The notes: generated by a model from the letters alone, not told the origin. 64,000 nt of DNA from Burkholderiales bacterium Ga0077543 (GCA_001464055.1 LNET01000117.1:26134-90133); one strand, 5' to 3'. Counted from the first letter of the stretch, positions 34,696 to 43,404 are shown. Program-made: numbers and translations.

Positions 34696-34908
34696 TCAGT
34701 AAAGCTTCTTCGGCAGCTGCATGCTGCGAACGCGCTTGAAGTGGCGCTTCACTGCCGCAGCCTTCTTGCGCTTGCGCTCGGACGTGGGCTTCTCGTAGAA
34801 CTCGCGCGCGCGCAATTCGGTGAGCAGACCGATCTTCTCGATGGTGCGCTTGAAGCGGCGCAGGGCGACGTCGAACGGCTCGTTCTCTTTGACGCGGATG
34901 GTGGTCAT
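34696..34908 (-). CDS. rpsU: 30S ribosomal protein S21
   Basis: S21 (70 aa) binds the small subunit and helps initiation on leaderless or weak Shine-Dalgarno messages. The sequence [58 protein letters not shown] is characteristic. The track lists only a 203-codon ORF that contains it; the true ATG is at 34908. The 148-nt leader region carries a -10-like TATACT and an inverted repeat. Confidence 0.96.
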   Translation of the reverse strand: MTTIRVKENEPFDVALRRFKRTIEKIGLLTELRAREFYEKPTSERKRKKAAAVKRHFKRVRSMQLPKKLY

Positions 34909-34961
34909 GTATGAAGCAATCCTATGGTGCTGCGCCCTGGGGAACCCCGGATTTCCGGAGC

Positions 34962-34979
34962 CTTTCGAACCTTCGAAAG
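34962..34979. promoter_or_regulatory. Inverted repeat in the rpsU leader region
   Basis: CTTTCGAA-CC-TTCGAAAG is a perfect 8-nt inverted repeat about 54 nt upstream of the rpsU ATG and downstream of the proposed -10 at 35030-35035. CCGG-attt-CCGG lies beside it. It may fold in the leader RNA or bind a dimeric regulator. Confidence 0.4.
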
Positions 34980-35029
34980 AACCGGTCTTGACCGAGCGGC
35001 TGACGCAGCCTGTGCCAGCAAAGCCCGCG

Positions 35030-35035
35030 AGTATA
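35030..35035 (-). promoter_or_regulatory. rpsU: Possible rpsU -10 element
   Basis: The minus strand reads TATACT, a good sigma70 -10, about 120 nt upstream of rpsU. No convincing -35 sits at 16-18 nt. It is the best promoter candidate for the rpsU-yqeY-DUF442-dctQM string. Confidence 0.4.
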
Positions 35036-35056
35036 AACCGTTCGCGCGTCAGAAGG

Positions 35057-36247
35057 CTACAGGGAGCGGGCACAGGCGGCTGCGCTGGCCCAGGCCCACT
35101 GGAAGTTGTAGCCGCCCAGCCAGCCCGTGACGTCGACCACCTCGCCAATGAAGTGCAGCCCGGGCAGGCGCCGGCTGGCCAGGGTCTGCGAGTCGAGTTC
35201 CCGGGTATCCACGCCGCCGGCCATGACCTCGGCCTTGCGCCAGCCTTCGGTGCCGGTGGGCTGGACCTGCCAATGCAGGAGGCTCTCGCCCAGCCGCGCA
35301 AGCTCACGGTCGCGCACCTCGGGCAGCGGGCGCTGGGCTGGCAAGTCGTGCACCTGCAGCCAGGTCTGGGCCAGCCGGTCGGGCAGGTGCAGGGACAGTT
35401 CGTTGCCCAGCTGGCGGCGGGAAGTCAGCTTGGCCTGCCGCAATGTGTCCGCCAGACGTGCGTCGGCCAGTGCCAGACGCAGGGGCGCCCCGGGTCGCCA
35501 GTAGCTCGAGACCTGCAGCACCGCCGGGCCGCTCAGGCCTCGGTGCGTGAAGAGCAGGTCTTCGACGAAGCGGCCACGCTGGCGGCCTTCGCCTGTTTCG
35601 ATCCGCACTTCCAGCGACAGTCCGGCCAGGGCGGAAAAGGGTGCCCAGGCTGCCGGGTCGAAGCTCAAGGGCACCAGGGCCGGGCGTGGCTCGACGATGT
35701 GGTGGCCGAACTGCCTGGCCAGGCGCAGGCCCCAGTCGGTGGCGCCGATCTTTGGCACCGGCAGCCCGCCCGTGGCCACGACCAGTTTCGGGGCCGTCAC
35801 CGGGCCGCGCGAGGTGTCCAGTTCGAAGCCGCTCGGGCTGTGGCGGACCGCGTCCACGCTGCAGGGCTGCCAGTGGCTGACGCCGCCGGCCGCGCATTCG
35901 GCCAGCAGCAAGCGGATCACCTGGTCCGATGACTCGTCGCAGAACAGCTGGCCCCGGTGCTTTTCATGGAAGCCGACGCCATGACGCTGGAGCAGGGCGA
36001 TAAAGTCGGCGGGCGTGTAGCGGGCCAGCGCCGATTTGCAGAAAGCCGGGTTGTCCGACAGGAAGTTGGCTGGCGTGCTGTCGCGATTGGTGAAGTTGCA
36101 GCGGCCGCCGCCAGAAATGCGGATCTTCTCGGCCACCTTCTCGGCGTGGTCGACGAGCAAGACCTTCAGGCCGCGCTGCCCGGCCACGCCGGCACAGAAC
36201 AGGCCGGCGGCGCCAGCGCCGACGACGATGGCGTCAAAGTGTTGCAT
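35057..36247 (-). CDS. HI0933/YhiN-family FAD-dependent oxidoreductase
   Basis: The 396-aa flavoprotein begins [54 protein letters not shown], the Rossmann fold and GGGRCN motif of the HI0933/YhiN family. It ends with [39 protein letters not shown], the second FAD-contact region. Members are predicted NAD(P)/FAD oxidoreductases; the physiological substrate is unknown. It follows ybiB by 33 nt on the same strand. Confidence 0.92.
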   Translation of the reverse strand: MQHFDAIVVGAGAAGLFCAGVAGQRGLKVLLVDHAEKVAEKIRISGGGRCNFTNRDSTPANFLSDNPAFCKSALARYTPADFIALLQRHGVGFHEKHRGQLFCDESSDQVIRLLLAECAAGGVSHWQPCSVDAVRHSPSGFELDTSRGPVTAPKLVVATGGLPVPKIGATDWGLRLARQFGHHIVEPRPALVPLSFDPAAWAPFSALAGLSLEVRIETGEGRQRGRFVEDLLFTHRGLSGPAVLQVSSYWRPGAPLRLALADARLADTLRQAKLTSRRQLGNELSLHLPDRLAQTWLQVHDLPAQRPLPEVRDRELARLGESLLHWQVQPTGTEGWRKAEVMAGGVDTRELDSQTLASRRLPGLHFIGEVVDVTGWLGGYNFQWAWASAAACARSL

Positions 36248-36280
36248 CGAGCCGATTATCGGCAGCGTTGCTGCATCGCG

Positions 36281-37240
36281 TCAGAGCATCTGCCGGGTTG
36301 GCGCGGCCTGGCCCTGCTCCAGCACCCGCAGCGCCTGGAGCACGGCATGGGCCTGTCGTGCGAGCGGCGCCGGCGCCGGCCGCTCACCTGCGAGAACCGA
36401 CTGGATGTACAGCGCGGTGCTGGCAGAGTCGTTGTCGCGGGGCAGAAGTGGAAGCTCGGTCACGACGCCTTGCTGCGCCGCCACGCAGGCCTCGGGGCAC
36501 GCTTGCCCTTCGGCATAGGTGTCTATGCGTGGCTGCCGACGCGGGTCGGCCACGGGTTCGCCTTCGGTGCCGCGCAGCAGCATCGCGTCAGCCCGTTCGC
36601 GTTGCGCCCACTGCGCCATCAATGCCGTGAACTCGGGGTGGGTGCTGTTCACCAGCCGCAGGCACCGCAACGCGCCCAGTGGATGCAGCATCTTGGCAAT
36701 GCTGTGTCCACTGTTGCGCAGGCCCACCGTCCAGCGCACGTTCAGCAACCGCTGCAGCGGTTGGCACAGGGTTTCCAGTGCCATGAAGGCCGGTTCGCGG
36801 CGCGCCCAGGCAGCGTGGATGTCGGCCTGGTCTTGCGCCCGTGGCAGGCCCAGGTCGTGGAAGATCTGGGCGCTGCCGACGCGTTGCGGGTCGTGAACCG
36901 GCCCGTGCACGAGCACTCGCGCACCGGCCCGTGCGAGTTCCATCGCGAGCAGGGGTGTCAGGTTCGGCAGCCGCCGCGAACCGTTGTAGCTGGGAATCAG
37001 AACCACCGGGCGGTCGCTGCGCAGCCGCAGGCAGCGTTCGTGAGCAGCATCCAGGAAGCCGCAGAGTTCGTCCAGCGTTTCCCCCTTCATCCGCAATGCC
37101 ATCACGAACGCGCCCAGTTCGAGATCGCTGACCGCGCCGTCCAGTACCTGTGTCATCACGGCATGGGCCTGGGGTCGGCTCAGGTGCCGGGCGCCCTGGG
37201 CGCCGCGGCCTATGTCCTTCAGGATGGGGATGATGCTCAC
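36281..37240 (-). CDS. ybiB: TrpD2/YbiB-family nucleic-acid-binding protein
   Basis: This 319-residue protein has the anthranilate phosphoribosyltransferase fold: SRPQAHAVMTQVLDGAVSDLELGAFVMALRMKGETLDELCGFLDA and LNVRWTVGLRNSGHSIAKMLHPLG. YbiB (TrpD2) lacks the TrpD catalytic pattern and binds DNA or RNA in E. coli. The track uses 37315; I prefer the GTG at 37240 (VSIIPILKDIGRG), the usual family start, with AGGA upstream. It precedes the YhiN-like gene and diverges from the PAS/GGDEF gene. Confidence 0.88.
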   Translation of the reverse strand: MSIIPILKDIGRGAQGARHLSRPQAHAVMTQVLDGAVSDLELGAFVMALRMKGETLDELCGFLDAAHERCLRLRSDRPVVLIPSYNGSRRLPNLTPLLAMELARAGARVLVHGPVHDPQRVGSAQIFHDLGLPRAQDQADIHAAWARREPAFMALETLCQPLQRLLNVRWTVGLRNSGHSIAKMLHPLGALRCLRLVNSTHPEFTALMAQWAQRERADAMLLRGTEGEPVADPRRQPRIDTYAEGQACPEACVAAQQGVVTELPLLPRDNDSASTALYIQSVLAGERPAPAPLARQAHAVLQALRVLEQGQAAPTRQML

Positions 37241-37314
37241 GACTCGTCTTCCTGCGCCGGGGGCGCGCGCTATTGCCGGTTGTCGGGTGCAAGAAGCGGG
37301 CCCGGTTGCATCCA

Positions 37315-37350
37315 TCCCTAACTTGTTGCCGATAATGACGGTGTTAGGGA
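37315..37350. promoter_or_regulatory. Inverted repeat bracketing a -10-like element
   Basis: TCCCTAAC (37315-37322) and GTTAGGGA (37343-37350) are a perfect 8-nt inverted pair separated by 20 nt that contain GATAAT (37331-37336). It lies 97 nt before the ATG of the PAS/GGDEF gene, downstream of the divergent ybiB start. A regulator bound here would cover the -10. Confidence 0.4.
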
Positions 37351-37446
37351 CATGGGGCTGTTTGCCGCTTGCCCTCGGGCGCGACCACCACCACCATTGG
37401 TGCCAGAGGGCATGTGCCGGAACACTTCACAGAGATCCTCTTTCCC

Positions 37447-38448
37447 ATGAGCCAAACACCCGTTCTCTTGCCGCAGGTCCCGACAGGCCTGGTGGGCGAG
37501 ATCCTGCCCGCGTTCCTGGCGGCGCGGGGCGAAGCATGGGCCTTGAAAGACGTGGCTTCAGGTCGATACGTGCAGGCCAGTTCCGCCTGGCTGCAGTGGC
37601 TGGGCCGCCATGCCGACATGGTGCTCGGTCACACCGATGCCGATGTTTTCGACGCTGCGCTGGCCGGCGCATTCAGGGCAGCCGAAGTGACGGCACTGGC
37701 CCAAGGTGACCCGCTTCACAGCGAACACCGTTTCGATTGGGCCGGACAACGCAGGGCCTTCGACGTGCTGCGTGTCGTGACGCCGGCCGACGGTGAGGGC
37801 CGGCGCTGGATTTTCAGCACCTGGACCGACCTGGGCGAGTCGCAGCGCCAGGAAGCCCAGCTGCGCGCAGCGCTCGAACAGATCGAGCAGCATCAGCGTG
37901 CCAACGAGGCCTTGCGACGCGAACTGGCCGACCAGGCTTTGCGCGATCCGGCCTCGGGCCTGTATTCGCGTGCCCATTTCGAAGACCAGTTGCGCCGCGA
38001 GGCGGACCTGTCCACCCGTGAGCACCGCGAATTCGCCCTGGTGCTGATCGCCGTAGACCCCGCCAGCGACAAAGTGCGGGCACTGGGCCAGGCCGGCCAG
38101 ACCCGCGTCCTGGAGGCGATGGGCAACCTGCTGCGCAGTGGCACCCGAGCGATGGATGCGTCATGCCGCCTCGACGAAGGGCGCTTTGCCGTGCTGTTGT
38201 CGGGGGTCGGGCTCGCTACGGCACATTCCCGCATGGAAGGCCTGCGCCGCAAATGCGCCACGCAGATCGTCATGCATGCCGGCCAGGAACTGGGATTCAC
38301 GGTGGCGATGGGTGTGGCCAGCTTTCCGCACACCGCACATTCGCAGGATGAACTGGTGGCTGCGTGCGAAGCGGCCCTGACGGAAGCCCAGCGCCGTGGT
38401 GGCAACCATGTCACGCTGGCGGCCATCCGCTTCGATCCGGCCCGCTGA
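37447..38448 (+). CDS. PAS protein with degenerate GGDEF domain
   Basis: This 333-residue protein has an N-terminal PAS-like region (LKDVASGRYVQASSAWLQWLGRHADMVLGHTDADVF), a coiled linker (LRAALEQIEQHQRANEALRRELADQAL) and a GGDEF-type domain starting RDPASGLYSRAHFEDQLRREADL. The catalytic loop reads CRLDEGRFAVLLSG where active cyclases have R-x-GGDEF, so both GG and the metal-binding E are altered. It is probably not a cyclase and may bind c-di-GMP or act as a regulatory partner. The ATG at 37447 is used; the track start at 37369 adds unrelated residues. Confidence 0.85.
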   Translation: MSQTPVLLPQVPTGLVGEILPAFLAARGEAWALKDVASGRYVQASSAWLQWLGRHADMVLGHTDADVFDAALAGAFRAAEVTALAQGDPLHSEHRFDWAGQRRAFDVLRVVTPADGEGRRWIFSTWTDLGESQRQEAQLRAALEQIEQHQRANEALRRELADQALRDPASGLYSRAHFEDQLRREADLSTREHREFALVLIAVDPASDKVRALGQAGQTRVLEAMGNLLRSGTRAMDASCRLDEGRFAVLLSGVGLATAHSRMEGLRRKCATQIVMHAGQELGFTVAMGVASFPHTAHSQDELVAACEAALTEAQRRGGNHVTLAAIRFDPAR

Positions 38449-38463
38449 ACGACTGGGGCGGGT

Positions 38464-39282
38464 TCAGCCGAACAGGCCTTTTTTCAGCATGTAAGCCGCC
38501 AGGCCCAGCAGCAGCAGGCCGAACAGCCGCTTCAGTCGCGTCGTGTCCATGCGCTGTGCCACTCGCGCGCCCAGCGGCGCCATCGTCACGCTGGCCATCG
38601 CAATCACCAGCAAGGCCGGCAGGTAGAGGTAGCCGAATACCCCCGGCAAGGCCGGTGGCAGTGACCATCCGCTGATGACGTAGCCAGCGGTGGCTGCCAG
38701 TGCGATCGGAAACCCGATCGCGGCGCTGGTGCCAACGGCATGGCGGATGGGCACGTTGCACCAGACCATGAACGGCACCGCGATGAATGCGCCGCCGGCG
38801 CCGAGCAGGCCCGACAGGAAACCGATCACGCTCCCGGCAGCCGTCTGCCCGGCCATGCCCGGCATGTCGCGCCCCGGCCGGGGCTTGCGGTCGCGGAACA
38901 TGTTCAGCGCCGCCCAACCGATGAAGGCTGCGAAAAACAGCGCCAAGCCCTGCCCCTTGAACAGGGCGAAGGCGCCGGCCCCCGCGGCAAGGCCACCGAG
39001 CACGATGCCCGGTGCCAGGCCACGTACCAGGTCCCAGCGAACCGCGCCCAGCTTGTGATGAGCGCGCAGGCTGGACAAGGAAGTGAACAGAATCGTTGCC
39101 ATCGACGTGGCAATCGCGATCTTCACCGACATCGCCAGTGGTACGCCCCGGTTGCCGAGGATGGCCGTGAGGAACGGCACCATCATCATGCCGCCTCCGA
39201 CCCCCAGCAGCCCGGCCAGGAAGCCGCCGACCATGCCCAGGGCCAGAAGTTCGACGACGAGCAGCAGGCCGAGTTCAGGCAA
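38464..39282 (-). CDS. TauE/SafE-family sulfite/sulfonate exporter-like protein
   Basis: This membrane protein of about 272 aa has the internal repeat of the TauE family: FLAGLLGVGGGMMMVPFLTAIL near the start and FLSGLLGAGGAFIAVPFMVWCNVPIRHAVGTSAAIGFPIAL in the middle. Members move sulfite, sulfoacetate or other anions. The track ATG at 39315 would overlap the EVE gene by 41 nt. A TTG at 39282 gives the usual short N terminus and an 8-nt overlap with the EVE stop; both are possible. Its link to the sulfur module 26 kb away is only suggestive. Confidence 0.85.
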   Translation of the reverse strand: MPELGLLLVVELLALGMVGGFLAGLLGVGGGMMMVPFLTAILGNRGVPLAMSVKIAIATSMATILFTSLSSLRAHHKLGAVRWDLVRGLAPGIVLGGLAAGAGAFALFKGQGLALFFAAFIGWAALNMFRDRKPRPGRDMPGMAGQTAAGSVIGFLSGLLGAGGAFIAVPFMVWCNVPIRHAVGTSAAIGFPIALAATAGYVISGWSLPPALPGVFGYLYLPALLVIAMASVTMAPLGARVAQRMDTTRLKRLFGLLLLGLAAYMLKKGLFG

Positions 39283-39778
39283 GGGCGGCGCTTTCCAGCA
39301 GGGCCAGGACCGCACGCCACTCGGCAGGCGTGACCGGTGTGATCGAGAGCCGGTTGCCGCGCTTCAGCACCTGCATCGTCGCCAGGGCGGGTGTGGCGCG
39401 CATCTGCTCCAGACTCAGCAGCCGGGTCTTGCGCACCAGGCGAACGTCGATCTGCAGCCAGCGCGGCTGCTCGCGTTTCGAGCGGGCGTCGAAGTAAGGG
39501 CTGGTCGGGTCGAACTGTGTCGGGTCCGGCTGTGCGCCGCCGATGACTTCGGCAAGCCCTGCAATACCGGGCTGGGCGCAGGACGAGTGGTAGAACAGCA
39601 CCCCGTCGCCCGCCTGCATGCCGTCGCGCATGAAGTTGCGTGCCTGGTAGTTGCGCACGCCGGTCCAGGGCAGTGTCTGGCCCGGTGCCGACGCCAGATG
39701 GTCGATCGACGCCTCTTCGGGCTCGCTCTTCATCAGCCAGTGGCCGGGCCGCGGTGGGGATGCGCTGGCGCTGGACAT
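39275..39778 (-). CDS. EVE-domain protein
   Basis: The 167-aa protein matches the EVE domain: HWLMKSEPEEASIDHLASAPGQTLPWTGVRNYQARNFMRDGMQAGDGVLFYHSSC, then GGAQPDPTQFDPTSPYFDARS and WLQIDVRLVRKTRLLSLEQMRATPAL. EVE is a PUA-like fold that in other proteins binds modified bases. The ATG at 39778 is preferred to the track's 39823, which lies inside the 6S RNA. It is just downstream of the 6S RNA gene and may be cotranscribed with it, in the position that ygfA occupies in gammaproteobacteria. Confidence 0.9.
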   Translation of the reverse strand: MSSASASPPRPGHWLMKSEPEEASIDHLASAPGQTLPWTGVRNYQARNFMRDGMQAGDGVLFYHSSCAQPGIAGLAEVIGGAQPDPTQFDPTSPYFDARSKREQPRWLQIDVRLVRKTRLLSLEQMRATPALATMQVLKRGNRLSITPVTPAEWRAVLALLESAALA

Positions 39779-39798
39779 CGGGGGCGGGGAAATAAGGT

Positions 39799-39976
39799 GT
39801 CCGTCGTGAGCCGTGAACCGCATTCCTGAACCCTCAGGGAAGTTCAGGTGGGCGAGGTCAGCTGTGCTTCGGGTTCATCTGACGCGAGACGATCACACCA
39901 GCTCAGCAATGTTCCAAGCCCTGGCTCTATGAGCATCGGTCCAAGGAAATATAGAGCTCACGCATTCACGACGGAC
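39799..39976 (-). ncRNA. ssrS: 6S RNA
   Basis: This interval, just after zapA, folds like 6S RNA, which binds sigma70 RNA polymerase in stationary phase. The 5' end GTCCGTCGTGA (39976-39966) pairs perfectly with the 3' end TCACGACGGAC (39809-39799), closing a 178-nt rod. The 3' half has CACCTGAAC-ttccctgag-GGTTCAGG, close to E. coli CACCUUGAACCAAGGGUUCAAGG. The 5' half contains GAGCTCTATATTTCC. TAGAAT (39988-39983) is a -10 exactly 6 nt before the stem start. Strand follows zapA synteny and the E. coli match. Confidence 0.85.
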
Positions 39977-40022
39977 AGGCGCATTCTAGGCACATGCGCT
40001 TGGCCCTGGGGTGCGCTGGATG

Positions 40023-40343
40023 TCACAGCAGCCTGCCGTCTTCGGCCAGCACTTCGTCGACCCGGCGGATGAGCGCACTGATATCGACGGCCTGGCTGCT
40101 TTCGCCCTGGGCTGGGGGCTTCGTGGCTTGCAGGCTGGGGTTGCCACGTTCGGCCAGCTGATAGGCCAGATTCAGCGCAGCCAGCACCGCGATGCGTTCG
40201 CGTGCTTTTACCTTGCCGGCGTCGCGAATACCGACCATTTCGCGGTCGACTGTGGCTACTGCCGTTCGCAGCAGGGCTTCACCGCCTTCGGGGCAGCCCA
40301 GTACATACGCCTGTCCAAGAATGGACACCTCGATCTGCTTCAT
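40023..40343 (-). CDS. zapA: Cell division protein ZapA
   Basis: ZapA (106 aa) bundles FtsZ filaments at the Z ring. It begins MKQIEVSILGQAYVLGCPEGGEALLRTAVATVDREMVGIRDAGKVKARERIAVLAALNLAYQLAE, the conserved N-terminal domain with a short coiled C terminus. It overlaps the upstream zapB-like gene by 4 nt. The 6S RNA gene lies immediately downstream, the usual proteobacterial order. Confidence 0.94.
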   Translation of the reverse strand: MKQIEVSILGQAYVLGCPEGGEALLRTAVATVDREMVGIRDAGKVKARERIAVLAALNLAYQLAERGNPSLQATKPPAQGESSQAVDISALIRRVDEVLAEDGRLL

Positions 40344-40579
40344 GTCGCTCCCTGCTGTTCACCGGGCCCGCCGGCCGCAGGCACCTGGCCATCGGCAGGC
40401 AGGCGTTGCAGCAGGGCGTCGATGCGCGAACGCGCCGCACCGAGCCGCGACTTCAGGCTGTCGCGTTCGGCCGTCATTGCCACCAGTTGCTGTTCGGTCA
40501 GCGCTGCGCTGCGCTGCAGTTCCCCGTGCCGCAGGATCAGGCGTTCGACCCGTTCGGCAAGATCCTCGAGCTTGGACAT
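40340..40579 (-). CDS. ZapB-like coiled-coil protein (TIGR02449)
   Basis: This 79-residue protein is nearly all heptad-rich helix: MSKLEDLAERVERLILRHGELQRSAALTEQQLVAMTAERDSLKSRLGAARSRIDALLQRL, with a flexible Gly/Ala/Gln tail. Proteins of this kind sit directly upstream of zapA and are annotated TIGR02449 or ZapB-like. The 4-nt overlap with zapA supports cotranslation and a role at the division site. Confidence 0.88.
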   Translation of the reverse strand: MSKLEDLAERVERLILRHGELQRSAALTEQQLVAMTAERDSLKSRLGAARSRIDALLQRLPADGQVPAAGGPGEQQGAT

Positions 40580-40623
40580 GGTGGCTGGCCTCTTTCCTCT
40601 GTCTTCATTGTAGGAGCCACCCT

Positions 40624-41268
40624 TCAGCCGACAGCCTTCAGCCGTTTGCGACCTTCGTCACAGCAATCGCTGACGCTGCAGCGTTCGCACAGCGGCTGGC
40701 GCGCCTGGCAGACATAGCGTCCATGCAGGATGAGCCAATGGTGGGCATCCACCAGATAGCGTGCAGGCACCCGGCGCATCAGCGCAGCTTCCACGACCAG
40801 CGGGTTGCGGCCACGCGCGAGGCCAGTCCGGTTGCTCACCCGAAAGATGTGGGTGTCCACGGCCATCGTCGGCTCACCGAAGGCGACGTTCAACACCACG
40901 TTCGCGGTCTTGCGCCCGACCCCGGGCAGCGCCTGCAGGGCTTCGCGTGACCGCGGGACTTGTCCGCCATGCCGACTGACCAGGATCTCGCAGGTGGCCA
41001 GCAGGTTCTTCGCCTTGGTCCTGTAAAGACCGATGGTGCGAACCAGTTCCGTGACCCGTTCCAGTCCCAGGTCGAGCATCTGCTGTGGCGTATGGGCCAG
41101 CGCGAAGAGCGTGCGCGTGGCCTTGTTCACGCTGACGTCGGTGGCCTGCGCCGACAACAGCACGGCGGCGAGAAGTTCGAATGTGTTGGTGTAGAGCAGC
41201 TCGGTCTGTGGCTGGGGGTTGGCGCTTGCCAGCGTCGCGAAGAACTGGTCGATCTGGGTGGAGTTCAA
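40624..41268 (-). CDS. nth: Endonuclease III
   Basis: Nth (214 aa) is a base-excision glycosylase and AP lyase for oxidised pyrimidines. It has FELLAAVLLSAQATDVSVNKAT, the helix-hairpin-helix LQALPGVGRKTANVVLNVAFGEPTMAVDTHIFRVSNR with catalytic Lys and Asp, and a 4Fe-4S loop CQARQPLCERCSVSDCC (C-x6-C-x2-C-x5-C). A TTG at 41268 gives the family length; the track start at 41421 lies inside rsxB. The gene is downstream of rsxB on the same strand, an echo of the rsx-nth operon. Confidence 0.93.
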   Translation of the reverse strand: MNSTQIDQFFATLASANPQPQTELLYTNTFELLAAVLLSAQATDVSVNKATRTLFALAHTPQQMLDLGLERVTELVRTIGLYRTKAKNLLATCEILVSRHGGQVPRSREALQALPGVGRKTANVVLNVAFGEPTMAVDTHIFRVSNRTGLARGRNPLVVEAALMRRVPARYLVDAHHWLILHGRYVCQARQPLCERCSVSDCCDEGRKRLKAVG

Positions 41269-41365
41269 GTCTTTCGGGGGCCGTTGGCTTCGGGCTGTTG
41301 AACGTCCCTGAATGATGCTGCAAACCCTGGCGTCGTGCGCAGGCTGCGTACGCAGCGGCTGCGGA

Positions 41366-42043
41366 TCAGGGGCCTTCGTGCTTGCGGCGCGCGCGCGCCA
41401 GGGCCGCTTCGACAACCGCACGCTTGGCGCTCAGCGCCTCGGGGTCGGTCAGGCGACTGTGGCTGGCCAGATCGGCCAGCTTGGCGGTGGCCTTGGCGGC
41501 AAGGCGCTCGTCGTTTTCGCGCCGGTCGCGATCCAGGCGCACCTGACGAGCCTGGTAGCGCTGCTGTGCTTCGCTGGCCTGTGCGGCGGTCCAGGCCTGC
41601 CAGCCGCTGCGACCGGGCGTGACCGGGACCAGACTGATGCAGTCCACCGGGCAGGCCGGCAGGCAGAGCTCGCAACCCGTGCACTGTGCGTCGATGACAG
41701 TGTGCATCTGTTTGGGTGCTCCGACGATGCAGTCCACTGGGCAAGCCTTGATGCACAGCGTGCAACCGATGCACCAGGCTTCGTCGATCACGGCCAGGGT
41801 CCGTGGCCCTTCCGTTCCATGCGACGGGTCCAGCGGCAGCACAGGCCTGCCGCTGATGGCCGCCAGCCTCAAGATGCCTTCGGCGCCGCCCGGTGGGCAG
41901 CGGTTGATGTCGGCGTTCCCGCTTGCCATGGCTTCGGCATAGCGCCGGCAGTCGGGGTAGCCGCAGCGTGTGCACTGAGTCTGCGGCAAGGCGGCATCCA
42001 GCCTGTCGGCCAGGATGCTGCCGTCGACGGTCGTCGTGTTCAG
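41366..42043 (-). CDS. rsxB: RsxB/RnfB-like ferredoxin subunit
   Basis: This iron-sulfur protein of about 225 aa has a Fe-S domain ([24 protein letters not shown] ... NRCPPGG), then two 4Fe-4S ferredoxin motifs ([15 protein letters not shown] and [15 protein letters not shown]) and a charged helical tail. RsxB normally passes electrons in the Rsx/Rnf membrane complex. The N-terminal membrane helix of E. coli RsxB is absent, and no rsxACDGE genes are here. No ATG precedes the first Cys motif after the phaZ stop. CTG at 42043 overlaps the phaZ stop as CTGA and is the best start, though unusual. Confidence 0.85.
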   Translation of the reverse strand: MNTTTVDGSILADRLDAALPQTQCTRCGYPDCRRYAEAMASGNADINRCPPGGAEGILRLAAISGRPVLPLDPSHGTEGPRTLAVIDEAWCIGCTLCIKACPVDCIVGAPKQMHTVIDAQCTGCELCLPACPVDCISLVPVTPGRSGWQAWTAAQASEAQQRYQARQVRLDRDRRENDERLAAKATAKLADLASHSRLTDPEALSAKRAVVEAALARARRKHEGP

Positions 42044-43362
42044 CGGCTGCGCGCCGTCTTCACGGCCGATAGCTTGGCTCCACCCTTGGCAGTCGGGCTG
42101 CGCACAGGTTGGCTGGCCTGGGCGCTGCCGAAGCGGGCGATGAAACCGCGAACTTCGGGGTAGACCTTCTCGCGCCAGCGGCGACCGCTGAAGATGCCGT
42201 AATGGCCTGCTCCTTCGGCGTCGTAGTGGAGGCTGCGGTTGGAGGGGATCCCTTCGCACAGGTCATGGGCCGCCTTGGTCTGGCCGGCACCCGAGATGTC
42301 GTCGAGCTCGCCCTCGATGGTCAGCAACGCAGTGGTGGTGATGTCTTGCGGGCGCACGAGTTCGCCGCGCACGTACCAGTTCTGGTTGACCAGCGCAAAG
42401 TCCTGGAACACGGTCTTGATGGTGTCCAGGTAGTACTCCGCGGGCATGTCGAGCACCGCGTTGTACTCGTCGTAGAACTGGCGGTGCGACTCGGCGCTGC
42501 CGTCGTCGCCCTTGATCAGGTCCTGGAAATAGTCGTAGTGGCTGGTGACATGGCGGTCGGGGTTCATCGCCACGAAGCCGGTGTGCTGCAGGAAACCCGG
42601 ATAGACCGCGCGTCCGGCGCCGGGAAAGTTGCCGGGCACCCGGAAGATGACGTTGTTCTCGAACCAGGCATGGCTCTTGTTCATGGCCAGGTTGTTGACG
42701 GCAGTCGGGCTCTTGCGGGCGTCGATGGGCCCGCCCATCATGGTCATGGTGAGTGGCGTGGCCTCGCCTCGGCTGGCCATCAGTGACACCGCAGCCAGGA
42801 CCGGCACCGTGGGTTGGCAGACCGAAATGACATGCACATCGGGGCCGATCAGGCGGATGAAGTCCTGCACGTAGTCGACATAGTCGTCGAGGTGGAAGGG
42901 GCCTTCTGTCAGGGGCACCATGCGGGCGTCGGTCCAGTCGGTGATGTACACCTTGTGGTCCTGCAGCAGGCTCTTGACGGTGTCACGCAGCAGGGTGGAG
43001 TGGTGGCCCGACAGTGGCGCCACGACCAGAACCCTGGGCTGGATCTTCATCAGCCCCAGCGCAGATTCGTCGTCGGTAAAGCGCTTGAAGCGCAGCAGCC
43101 GGCAGAACGGCTTGGCCATGGCCACCTGTTCCTGCACGGCGACATCGACATTGCCGACACGGGCGCTGGTGATGTTGAACGGCGGCTTTTCGTATTCCTT
43201 GGCCAGGCGATGCAGCAAGTCGAAACTGGCTGACATGCGCTGAGCCATGGGCAACTGCGCGAAGGGCGACAGCGGGTGGTCATAAAGCTTGGCCGAAGCG
43301 CTCGCGAACTCGGAGAACGGCGCCATCAGGGCGCGTTGGGCTTCGTACAGCTGGTAGAGCAT
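42040..43362 (-). CDS. phaZ: Intracellular polyhydroxyalkanoate depolymerase
   Basis: This 440-aa protein resembles the intracellular PHB depolymerase of Ralstonia (PhaZa1 type): [45 protein letters not shown], then a nucleophile region [23 protein letters not shown] in which cysteine replaces the lipase serine, and [24 protein letters not shown]. It mobilises stored PHB granules. The ATG at 43362 is used; the track start at 43392 adds 10 residues. A TGCTGC-act-GCAGCA palindrome lies 43 nt upstream and may be a PhaR-type box. The stop overlaps the proposed rsxB start. Confidence 0.93.
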   Translation of the reverse strand: MLYQLYEAQRALMAPFSEFASASAKLYDHPLSPFAQLPMAQRMSASFDLLHRLAKEYEKPPFNITSARVGNVDVAVQEQVAMAKPFCRLLRFKRFTDDESALGLMKIQPRVLVVAPLSGHHSTLLRDTVKSLLQDHKVYITDWTDARMVPLTEGPFHLDDYVDYVQDFIRLIGPDVHVISVCQPTVPVLAAVSLMASRGEATPLTMTMMGGPIDARKSPTAVNNLAMNKSHAWFENNVIFRVPGNFPGAGRAVYPGFLQHTGFVAMNPDRHVTSHYDYFQDLIKGDDGSAESHRQFYDEYNAVLDMPAEYYLDTIKTVFQDFALVNQNWYVRGELVRPQDITTTALLTIEGELDDISGAGQTKAAHDLCEGIPSNRSLHYDAEGAGHYGIFSGRRWREKVYPEVRGFIARFGSAQASQPVRSPTAKGGAKLSAVKTARSR

Positions 43363-43404
43363 GTGTGTCTCCGTTTGCAGATCGTCGACCAAATGTAAAG
43401 CAAA

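Noticed and set aside
39799-39976. Plus-strand reading of the 6S region
   Set aside because: The rod is nearly self-complementary, so either strand folds. The -10, the zapA order and the E. coli-like 3' half favour the minus strand.
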